Assembly (NCBI GenBank): GCA_902767285.1
Contig: CACXHC010000249.1
Location: 1 to 5,306, forward strand
Origin: an uncultured Ruminococcus sp.
Lineage (GTDB): Bacteria; Bacillota; Clostridia; Oscillospirales; Acutalibacteraceae
Direction: 5' to 3'
Length of the DNA: 5,306 nt
Shown here: positions 1-5,306 of the stretch, piece after piece
Numbering within the stretch: position 1 is the stretch's first letter
Layout: each line of letters opens with the position of its first letter
Made by a program: the position numbers and the translations under genes
Notes under the pieces: generated by a model
The model's input: only the letters and a program-made list of their open reading frames with translations
Databases searched by the model: none
What the model was told of the DNA's origin: nothing

Positions 1-129
1 AGATATATTCAAATTATAACAGCTCAATTATGTCTACAATAATAATTTATACTAATTTCAAATAAAAGTCTTCAATAATCCGGTGAAAGGGATTGGATTG
101 TTAAAGTGTTTAATTAGAGATTAGTATTA
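1..129. other. AT-rich stretch with no recognisable gene
   Basis: This stretch is AT-rich and carries stops in all six frames at short intervals. The longest plus-strand open run from the edge (frame 3) ends near position 65 and resembles nothing I know. On the minus strand there is a perfect TATAAT (13-18) with a poor TTATTG (37-42) 18 bases upstream, which could drive a gene beyond the left edge. In DNA this AT-rich such a match is expected often, so I do not call it a promoter. Confidence 0.5.
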
Positions 130-231
130 TTATTTGTTTTCCAAAACATCAGATTCGGATATAATAATCATCGGCGGATGCCCGTATCCGCCGATGATTT
201 GCATACTGCTCGAATCCTTTGGTTTATACCA
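130..231 (-). pseudogene. Relic of a second beta-helix (pectate-lyase-like) gene
   Basis: Directly after the stop codons of the large minus-strand gene, and in its reading frame, a 33-codon open stretch runs to a TAA at 130-132. Its codons at 136-216 match residues 181-207 of the upstream protein (1573-1653) at 16 of 27 residues by hand alignment, including MQI, GGY, PP, III and S-x-S. About 54 of 81 bases agree, and many of the differences fall at third codon positions. This points to a fragment of a diverged paralogue that was once under coding selection, not a recent copy. No more of that gene is visible on either side. An ATG at 202-204 could start a 24-residue peptide, but the only purine-rich stretch upstream (AAAGGA) sits about 10 bases away, so I treat it as a relic. 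Homology is seen directly; the decay history is inferred. Confidence 0.7.
166..199 (-). terminator. Perfect 14-bp hairpin, probable transcription end
   Basis: Arms 166-179 and 186-199 are perfect inverted complements around a 6-base loop (180-185), with a GC-rich core of CGGCGG/CCGCCG. The hairpin begins about 35 bases after the stop codon of the large minus-strand gene, a usual place for an intrinsic terminator. Read on the minus strand, the stem is followed by ATTATAT, which is only moderately T-rich, so this is not a textbook terminator. On the plus strand the trailing bases are TGCATAC, which argues against termination in that direction. It lies wholly inside the beta-helix relic. Confidence 0.5.
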
Positions 232-234
232 TTA

Positions 235-2193
235 TTAATCAAAAGCAAAGAAGTCTGCACCGAGTTCGTCTTTATCGGAATTCAGTTCCCTCAGCGGAGA
301 AACGCTCAAGCCATTGTAATAGTACAGGTCATAGCCACCGTTCATGGTGCTGCTGAACACCATTTTTTCATCGCCGATAGGACAGGAATCCGAGCAATCG
401 TACTTGTCCGAATTAAACGGCAAGGATTTTATCGTTTTGCCGTCATAGCACATTATCTGGTCGCATTTGTTGTCCGCAGAGTACCACTTTGTAAAGTACA
501 GTTTATCTCCGCTTACGATAGGATAATAGGCACACACGCCGTTCTCACTGAAAATAGTTTCGGACGTTTTTGTACTTAGGTCAAGCCTGCAAATAGAGCC
601 AATATGGTCTGTAAAGCTCGCATAGTAAATGTACTTTCCGTCCTCAGAAAAATACGGCATTGCCTCCTCAGCAGAGTCATCAGTCAGCATTGTTACTGCC
701 TTTGTACTCACGTCCAGTAGTGCAAGGTCATACACAAAATCATTTACATCGTTATTCCAGCGTCTACGCTTGAAAACGATAGTTTTACCATCGGGAGAGA
801 ATTTCGGGTCTTCATTTTGGAAACCGCTTTTTTGCGTAAGATTGGCAATCTCGCCTTCATTGTAAAGGTAAATATCCCAATCACCAGTCGTCTTGTCTCT
901 TGCCATAAAAGTGAACTGCTTCGGTGACTTGCCGAAATTGCCGTTCATCGCATTAAAGAAATTACCTCTGACATTTTTGATCATACCGTTAGGAGTACGC
1001 AGAAACAGTTCACTGTCAAGGTTATCATAATTACTATATCTGTGCCACAGCAGCCACCCTTTTGGTAACTCTGTTTCAGTGACCCTCACCTTAAACTTTG
1101 ATATGTCGCTCCTGTTATCATAATTCTCACAATTCATCTTACTCGTTGGAGTCAGATGTGTACCTGTGATGTATCCGGATATGTCCTCGTTCTCTTCCAG
1201 ATATACAACTCCATGATTAAACGTATCTTCGCCTATCCAGCCATTTACATATATATCTCTTGCACATCCCCAAAGTATACCGAATCTGTTGTCAATAGTC
1301 ACAAGGCCGTTTACGATAATGTTTGATGTATAGCGATACAGTGCATTTTCTTCATCAATAGCACCTTCGGCATTTTTGGCAATTTCGTCATACCCGGGGC
1401 CGCTGTTTCGTCGCAGGTTAAGACCAGCTCTGTTCTTAGAACAAAATATATTTGATAAAGTACAGTGTGATGATCCTCCCCACAATGCAACTCCGTCATA
1501 GCCGTTGCCGTTGCATACGATATTATTTACTACGGCTCCATATACTCCATTCAGCAAAAGACCGTTGAATCCGTTGTTGTGGAACTCGCTGTCAGAGATT
1601 ATAATTGCCGGCGGACGCTTGTATCCACCGCCTATTTGCATACCGCTCGCATCAGATTGGCTCTCACAATATCCGTTGCCAATAAACTTGCTTCTTGTTA
1701 CTGAGATATTCTGAGTACGATATACATAAACTCCCTCTATGAGTGCATTAACGATTGTCACTCCGTCAAGAACAAGTCTTTTTGATCCGTATATTTCGAT
1801 ACAGACAACATGGTCATCACTTGTTGATCCGTTTTGAAGTATATCTTCCTTAAATGAGTCCTTGTTTGCATCGAACTTTATATTGTGGAACTCAAGCTCT
1901 CCACCGTCTTCGATAAATAACATGGAAGTTTTGAATACATTCTTTCCTTTATCTTTATCAAATATCTTACGCGAGGTATCGGCAGGCATGAGCTTTATGG
2001 TACTCAAATCCCCTGCACCGTACCAATGAATATCCACTCCCGATAAATCGATCTGCTCGTTGAGAATGTATGTACCGGGTGGAAAGAATATCGCCTCACC
2101 ACTCTCCGCAGCCTGTTTTATAGCAGAAGTATCATCAGTTACTCCGTCTCCTGTGGCATTGAATTCCCGTATACTTTTGATATTCCCCTGCAT
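235..2193 (-). CDS. Beta-helix (pectate-lyase superfamily) fused to TolB-like propeller, cytoplasmic
   Basis: The protein has 652 residues and no signal peptide or membrane segment. Residues 8-45 carry the Pectate_lyase_3 opening (FNATGDGVTDD, then FFPPGTYIL). Residues 46 to about 365 show the repeated short strands and Asn/Gly turns of a right-handed parallel beta-helix (NNGFNGLLLNG at 206-216, GNGYDGVALWGG at 229-240). From about 378 a six-bladed TolB/PD40-like propeller follows: blades near 379-403, 426-447, 463-498, 513-542, 557-586 and 602-628, with FSPDGK at 465-470 and FSEDGK at 515-520. I see no glycoside hydrolase or pectate lyase catalytic set, so the substrate is unknown and polysaccharide binding or lysis is only a possibility. 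The start ATG has an AAGGTGAT site a few bases upstream (2198-2205). It lies 45 bases after the nucleotidyltransferase gene and is probably co-transcribed with it. The fold assignments are firm; the function is not known. Confidence 0.85.
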   Translation of the reverse strand: MQGNIKSIREFNATGDGVTDDTSAIKQAAESGEAIFFPPGTYILNEQIDLSGVDIHWYGAGDLSTIKLMPADTSRKIFDKDKGKNVFKTSMLFIEDGGELEFHNIKFDANKDSFKEDILQNGSTSDDHVVCIEIYGSKRLVLDGVTIVNALIEGVYVYRTQNISVTRSKFIGNGYCESQSDASGMQIGGGYKRPPAIIISDSEFHNNGFNGLLLNGVYGAVVNNIVCNGNGYDGVALWGGSSHCTLSNIFCSKNRAGLNLRRNSGPGYDEIAKNAEGAIDEENALYRYTSNIIVNGLVTIDNRFGILWGCARDIYVNGWIGEDTFNHGVVYLEENEDISGYITGTHLTPTSKMNCENYDNRSDISKFKVRVTETELPKGWLLWHRYSNYDNLDSELFLRTPNGMIKNVRGNFFNAMNGNFGKSPKQFTFMARDKTTGDWDIYLYNEGEIANLTQKSGFQNEDPKFSPDGKTIVFKRRRWNNDVNDFVYDLALLDVSTKAVTMLTDDSAEEAMPYFSEDGKYIYYASFTDHIGSICRLDLSTKTSETIFSENGVCAYYPIVSGDKLYFTKWYSADNKCDQIMCYDGKTIKSLPFNSDKYDCSDSCPIGDEKMVFSSTMNGGYDLYYYNGLSVSPLRELNSDKDELGADFFAFD

Positions 2194-2197
2194 TTAC

Positions 2198-2205
2198 ATC
2201 ACCTT
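2198..2205 (-). promoter_or_regulatory. Ribosome binding site of the beta-helix/propeller gene
   Basis: AAGGTGAT on the minus strand sits 4 bases before the ATG at 2191-2193 and fixes that start. The 45-base gap to the previous stop shows no convincing promoter, which supports read-through from the nucleotidyltransferase gene. Confidence 0.6.
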
Positions 2206-2238
2206 ATCTATGATTGTTGATTATCCTTTATTTTATGC

Positions 2239-3024
2239 TTATTCCTGATTATCCAAAATATCCGACAAGGCTTTCAAGATTACCTCTACATCTTCCATTA
2301 AGCTGTCCATATTCTGAGGTAGATCTTCAAACAGTTTATTAAGATTAGCTTCAAAATCAGCGGGTAAAATTTTACATTGTTGTGTACATAACTTAATCAA
2401 ACGTTTTTCTCCGGGGTGAGTAAGACTATTCAATGCAAATATTATGTCAAAATAAGATTCCAAAAACGCTGTTGTTCTATGAATAAGACTTACTTTGTCA
2501 TCTCGTTTGTGTGCCTTTTCGATTTGATTTTTGTATGATGCCATCGAATCACAAAGCAAATTGTAATTTCTTTTTATGATGTTATATTTTAAATGTTCGG
2601 GATACGGCACCGAAAATCTCTTTTGGGCTTGCTCAAGTCTTTTGTCATCATCGTAAATTATTACAGAATTTATAAGATTATGCCACAAACAAGTTGTATA
2701 TCCGTTTTGTGCCTGATATTTTTCGACTACTTCCGACACGCACTCGCAAAAATCATCAAGATTACGATATATAATATCGATGTCTTTTCCATTTTTAAGA
2801 ACACAGTTATCCTCATATTCCCAATAGTGATTGCCTATTTCCATGTATGAACAATATTTACCCAAAATTTCTCTTCTGACATTTTCGCTTATCGGAGATT
2901 TAATGTAAACGTAAACATCATAGTCCGAGTTTTCGTCATAATTTTGCTGAGAACGGGAACCACCTAAAGCAATCGCCTCTACTTGTTTTAAGTTTTGTAA
3001 TTCTGCAAATAATTCTTCTACCAT
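2239..3024 (-). CDS. Nucleotidyltransferase with DUF4037-like C-terminal half
   Basis: The protein has 261 residues and no signal peptide. The N-terminal third is a minimal nucleotidyltransferase of the polymerase-beta superfamily: GGSR at 21-24, then the metal-binding pair D34-x-D36 in SDYDV, with D83 in DIDIIY as the likely third carboxylate. All catalytic residues expected for metal-dependent nucleotide transfer are therefore present. The C-terminal part is helical and matches my recollection of DUF4037 (YPEHLKYNII, then FALNSLTHPGEKR). Relatives include antibiotic-modifying nucleotidyltransferases and MNT proteins of HEPN/MNT toxin-antitoxin pairs, but the acceptor here cannot be told, so no resistance role is claimed. 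The start is the ATG at 3022-3024, with AGGAG (3033-3037) 8 bases upstream. A GTG three codons earlier overlaps that AGGAG and is not a credible start. It is the first gene of a likely two-gene unit; it looks somewhat more AT-rich than the next gene. Confidence 0.85.
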   Translation of the reverse strand: MVEELFAELQNLKQVEAIALGGSRSQQNYDENSDYDVYVYIKSPISENVRREILGKYCSYMEIGNHYWEYEDNCVLKNGKDIDIIYRNLDDFCECVSEVVEKYQAQNGYTTCLWHNLINSVIIYDDDKRLEQAQKRFSVPYPEHLKYNIIKRNYNLLCDSMASYKNQIEKAHKRDDKVSLIHRTTAFLESYFDIIFALNSLTHPGEKRLIKLCTQQCKILPADFEANLNKLFEDLPQNMDSLMEDVEVILKALSDILDNQE

Positions 3025-3032
3025 AAAAAACA

Positions 3033-3037
3033 CTCCT
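3033..3037 (-). promoter_or_regulatory. Ribosome binding site deciding the nucleotidyltransferase start
   Basis: AGGAG on the minus strand lies 8 bases before the ATG at 3022-3024. The alternative GTG start begins inside this site (its G is shared), which rules that start out. Confidence 0.8.
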
Positions 3038-3059
3038 ATGCTAATTTTGAATTTGCTTT

Positions 3060-3088
3060 ATTATATCATAAATTTCTTTGTTTTTCAA
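3060..3088 (-). promoter_or_regulatory. Sigma-A promoter of the nucleotidyltransferase unit
   Basis: On the minus strand, TTGAAA (3083-3088) and a perfect TATAAT (3060-3065) are separated by exactly 17 bases. Transcription should start near 3053, leaving a leader of roughly 29 bases that contains the ribosome binding site. The -35 box overlaps a small inverted repeat, TTCAA-CAA-TTGAA (3084-3096), which could be an operator, though this is speculative. Confidence 0.8.
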
Positions 3089-3125
3089 CAATTGAACAAA
3101 ATTCATATAATTCATTTAAAAACTA

Positions 3126-3154
3126 TTGTGTTTAATCGCTTTTTGTGTTACAAT
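3126..3154 (+). promoter_or_regulatory. Extended -10 promoter of the dockerin peptidase gene
   Basis: TTGTGT (3126-3131) and TACAAT (3149-3154) are spaced by 17 bases, and a TG at 3146-3147 gives the extended -10 form TGTTACAAT. Transcription should start near 3161, about 28 bases before the ATG. Its -35 lies 37 bases from that of the opposing promoter, so the two are back to back without overlapping. Confidence 0.65.
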
Positions 3155-3175
3155 TTCCTTTGATGATAATATTTT

Positions 3176-3181
3176 AGGAGG
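3176..3181 (+). promoter_or_regulatory. Ribosome binding site of the dockerin peptidase gene
   Basis: AGGAGG lies 7 bases before the ATG at 3189-3191. It decides that start over an in-frame TTG at 3126, which would coincide with the -35 box and would put 21 extra residues before the signal peptide. Confidence 0.9.
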
Positions 3182-3188
3182 AATACCT

Positions 3189-5120
3189 ATGAAAAAAACT
3201 TTATCCGTATTGCTGTCGGCAGTGACGATTTTAACCTACTCTGCTGTGAGTACGTCTGCTTTTGCCGACACCGTTCAAGCCAAATACGAAAAATCGGAAG
3301 TCACGGTAAATCCATTCGGAGATAACACTGAATCGACTTCCATAGACTGCTTGTTCCGCAGTGATATGCCAAATATCCCCTTTATCAAAGCGGAAGATTT
3401 TATCGGAAATTTCTATAATTTAAATTCCGAACAGATTACCGGTGATGGCAACGTATACAAATTTAAAAACGGCGACTATACAATGACTATCGATGTTGAT
3501 AAAGATATTGTATCGTTCGACCTTTATGAAGGATTCTTGTCATTTAATCCAAAAGATTGCATTAAAGAACTTATGGGTACGGGATATTCGTTCATAGAGG
3601 ACGGATTCGGTCGTGAAGATTATGGAGATTTAAAAGGTGTTGAATTTGATCTTTCCGATTATAATATAGATGTCATTGAAAATGACGGCGATGTTTATTT
3701 GCCGTTCTGCACGTTAAATGATATTTTTTCGGGAGCAGGCTACTCAATGTCTTACAAAAACGGAAAAATATCCATTATTAATATTATTAATCAAATGGGG
3801 GCAAAAGGAAGTTTTGAAGAAACTCGCAGTAAAGAATATGCCGAGTTTAATTATAATGAAATATGTTTTTCAATAGATTATTTTTACGGCAAAACTTCAA
3901 ATGCACTTCTTTCAGATACCATTAAAGAAAAAGGACTTGATAAAGCTCTTGAATCCTATAATAGTGTAACCCCAAAAATAAAAGAATTACTTCTTTCGGA
4001 AAGCACAAAGGATTATTGCACAGGTATAGTTCTTTTGGACTATTATCTTGAGGATAAAGGCCACACAGATATGACCGTCGGTATGACTTCCAGATTGAAA
4101 AAATATGGTATAACCGATTACACAAGTGCGGCAATAAAAGTTTTTGGAGAAAACAGTGATAATAAAGATGTTGCCGAATTAATATACACCAGAGAAGAAC
4201 ACGATAATAACAGTAAAAAATCTTCTCTTATCACATCAATGAAAAATAATGCTTATAAAAATTTTGAGATTATAAAACAATGGCAAGGAATCGCATTATA
4301 CAAATACGGCAATACATACTTTTTTGATTTTAGCGGTTTTTCGACAGAAGTTGTCGAACCGTTCAAGTGGTCGATGGACTATGCCGAAGAACACGGTGCG
4401 GAGTTCTTTATTGTTGATGTTAACTCAAACGGCGGCGGTGATGATAACGTAGCTTCGTACATGGTGGCACTCATGAGCGGTAATGCCGACCATTATGAAA
4501 AATACATAGTTTCGGGAAATCTCCGTTCAGTAAACGGACGTATTGACCGAAATCTCGATGGCAAATTCGACGAAAAAGATGACGAATTGAAATATAGTTT
4601 TAGATGTGCAGTTTTTGCATCTCAAAGTTCTTATTCGTGTGCTCACATATTCCCGAGCCTTGCTCAAGACCACGGTATCTGTATTGTGGGAGAAATAACC
4701 AGCGGAGGAAGTTGTTCCGTTATTCCGAAATTATACTCAAATGGAACAGGATACAACGTATCTGCGGATACTCAATATCTTCGTTATAGTGGTGTTAACC
4801 CCGATAACCCCGTTGTTCCCGATGTTGCTATGCCCGGCTCGGAGTACAATTACGAGGGATTCTATGATATTGACACCGCAATTAAAGGTATCGCAAAATT
4901 TTACGGAGACCCTGAACCTAAAACAACATCTAATGTTAAGGGCGATATGGACGGAGATAACCTGCTGACCGCAAGCGATGCACTTATGATTCTCCGTGCA
5001 AGCGTTGGAACCGAAGAACTGACGGAAACACAAACCGCTCTTGCCGATGTTGACGGCGACAATCAGGTAACCGCAAATGATGCTCTCGAAGTTCTCAGAA
5101 TTAGTATTAATATTGTGTAA
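3189..5120 (+). CDS. Secreted S41-family peptidase with C-terminal type I dockerin
   Basis: The protein has 643 residues. Residues 1-26 are a signal peptide (MKK, hydrophobic core, cleavage after AFA). Residues about 160-197 resemble a copper-amine-oxidase N-terminal-like domain (DVYLPFCTLNDIF, then YKNGKISI). The S41 core spans about 365-550: FFIVDVNSNGGG at 406-417, the nucleophile region SSYSCA at 480-485 with S483 the best candidate by alignment to Prc/Tsp, GEITSGG at 501-507 and PDVAMP at 544-549. At the place of the Prc catalytic lysine there is glycine, so the enzyme either uses another base or is altered in activity. An EF-hand-like loop (D453, N455, D457, G458, D461, D464) is inserted at 453-464. 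The C-terminal 585-643 is a dockerin with two calcium loops (D586/D588/D590/D597 and D620/D622/D624/D631), so the protein should be tethered to a cohesin scaffold outside the cell. It is transcribed alone, divergently from the nucleotidyltransferase unit. Confidence 0.9.
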   Translation: MKKTLSVLLSAVTILTYSAVSTSAFADTVQAKYEKSEVTVNPFGDNTESTSIDCLFRSDMPNIPFIKAEDFIGNFYNLNSEQITGDGNVYKFKNGDYTMTIDVDKDIVSFDLYEGFLSFNPKDCIKELMGTGYSFIEDGFGREDYGDLKGVEFDLSDYNIDVIENDGDVYLPFCTLNDIFSGAGYSMSYKNGKISIINIINQMGAKGSFEETRSKEYAEFNYNEICFSIDYFYGKTSNALLSDTIKEKGLDKALESYNSVTPKIKELLLSESTKDYCTGIVLLDYYLEDKGHTDMTVGMTSRLKKYGITDYTSAAIKVFGENSDNKDVAELIYTREEHDNNSKKSSLITSMKNNAYKNFEIIKQWQGIALYKYGNTYFFDFSGFSTEVVEPFKWSMDYAEEHGAEFFIVDVNSNGGGDDNVASYMVALMSGNADHYEKYIVSGNLRSVNGRIDRNLDGKFDEKDDELKYSFRCAVFASQSSYSCAHIFPSLAQDHGICIVGEITSGGSCSVIPKLYSNGTGYNVSADTQYLRYSGVNPDNPVVPDVAMPGSEYNYEGFYDIDTAIKGIAKFYGDPEPKTTSNVKGDMDGDNLLTASDALMILRASVGTEELTETQTALADVDGDNQVTANDALEVLRISINIV

Positions 5121-5130
5121 TTTTTTTCGA

Positions 5131-5153
5131 GGGCTGTGAAAAAACAACAGCCC
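5131..5153 (+). terminator. Stem-loop just after the dockerin gene
   Basis: GGGCTGT (5131-5137) and ACAGCCC (5147-5153) form a 7-bp GC-rich stem with a 9-base A-rich loop, 10 bases after the stop codon. The position suits a terminator, but the bases that follow are CAAGAAATATCC; the T run (5189-5196) comes only 35 bases later. It may be a weak terminator or an RNA 3'-end-protecting hairpin. Confidence 0.4.
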
Positions 5154-5184
5154 CAAGAAATATCCAATTTGTTGCTTATTTTCT

Positions 5185-5210
5185 CTTCTTTTTTTTAAAA
5201 AAAAAAGAAG
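5185..5210. repeat. Homopolymer inverted repeat, T8 against A10
   Basis: CTTC plus eight T is followed by ten A plus GAAG, giving a perfect 12-bp inverted repeat around two bases. Another run of eight A follows at 5212-5219. It contains almost no GC, so as RNA it is a weak hairpin. As DNA such abutting T and A tracts are bent or cruciform-prone and prone to slippage. Confidence 0.6.
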
Positions 5211-5268
5211 CAAAAAAAACTTTTACTATATAAATTTTATGTGTTTCAACGAACACTCTATAAACTGA

Positions 5269-5305
5269 AACAAATCCGACTGCAAACGCCGCAGTCGGAT
5301 TTGTT
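5269..5305. terminator. Strong bidirectional-type terminator hairpin
   Basis: A 15-bp perfect stem (5269-5283 with 5291-5305) encloses a 7-base loop (5284-5290). Its core is CCGACTGC/GCAGTCGG, flanked by AAACAAAT on the left and ATTTGTT on the right. This is the usual shape of an intrinsic terminator that works on both strands. It stands about 150 bases after the dockerin gene, so it may end that transcript, or serve a convergent gene beyond the right edge, or both. On the minus strand the bases after the stem (TTCAGTTTA) are moderately T-rich; on the plus strand the window ends. Confidence 0.7.
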
Positions 5306-5306
5306 G

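Noticed and set aside
120..137. Similarity of ATTAGTATTA near 120 to the same string near 5100 as a possible direct repeat bounding an element
   Set aside because: The shared string is about 10 AT-rich bases, expected by chance, and the flanks do not match. No transposase is present.
178..579. 133-codon plus-strand open frame at the left end
   Set aside because: It mirrors the minus-strand propeller codons and the relic, with no ribosome binding site and no recognisable protein features.
235..2193. Calling the large protein a pectate lyase enzyme
   Set aside because: Only the fold signature is visible. I find no catalytic set of polygalacturonases or pectate lyases, so enzymatic activity is not claimed.
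2239..3024. Calling the nucleotidyltransferase an antibiotic resistance gene
   Set aside because: The catalytic motif is shared by the whole superfamily, and the C-terminal half looks like DUF4037 and not a known aminoglycoside or lincosamide enzyme.
3025..3033. GTG start giving a 264-residue nucleotidyltransferase
   Set aside because: The GTG overlaps the AGGAG ribosome binding site; the ATG at 3022-3024 is correctly spaced from it.
3126..3188. TTG start adding 21 residues before the peptidase signal sequence
   Set aside because: It coincides with the promoter -35 box, lacks its own ribosome binding site, and would bury the signal peptide. AGGAGG points to the ATG at 3189.
4737..5213. 158-codon minus-strand open frame over the end of the dockerin gene
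   Set aside because: It is antisense to well-supported dockerin and S41 coding sequence, has no family resemblance, and begins in the T/A-rich repeat.

Overview
The window looks like chromosomal DNA from a gut-type, low-to-moderate GC Firmicute, most likely a Ruminococcus or related Oscillospiraceae. This is inferred from three things. A secreted protein ends in a two-repeat type I dockerin, the hallmark of cellulosome or amylosome builders. Ribosome binding sites and sigma-A promoters are of classic Firmicute type. A TolB-like cytoplasmic propeller resembles ones I associate with Clostridia. No species can be named from the sequence alone.

Layout: the left 130 bases are AT-rich with no recognisable gene. 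Next (minus strand, 130-231) is a short relic of a second beta-helix gene, and it contains a perfect 14-bp inverted repeat. A two-gene minus-strand unit follows. It is read from a clear sigma-A promoter at 3060-3088: first a 261-residue nucleotidyltransferase with a DUF4037-like C-terminal half (2239-3024), then, after a 45-base gap, a 652-residue protein (235-2193) that joins a pectate-lyase-superfamily beta-helix to a six-bladed TolB-like propeller. Neither protein has a signal peptide, so both should act in the cytoplasm. Nothing in the sequence tells what links them.

Divergently on the plus strand, from its own extended -10 promoter, lies a 643-residue exported S41-family peptidase with a C-terminal dockerin (3189-5120). 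It should be secreted and docked onto a cohesin-bearing scaffold. The canonical S41 lysine appears to be missing, while a candidate serine nucleophile is kept. The 186 bases after it hold three inverted repeats, of which the last (5269-5305) is the best terminator candidate.

The observation most worth following is the relic at the left end. It matches residues 181-207 of the neighbouring beta-helix protein at 16 of 27 residues, is in frame with that gene past two stop codons, and its differences from the intact copy are concentrated where they turn a weak hairpin into a perfect one. I do not see a clearly new multi-gene system here.
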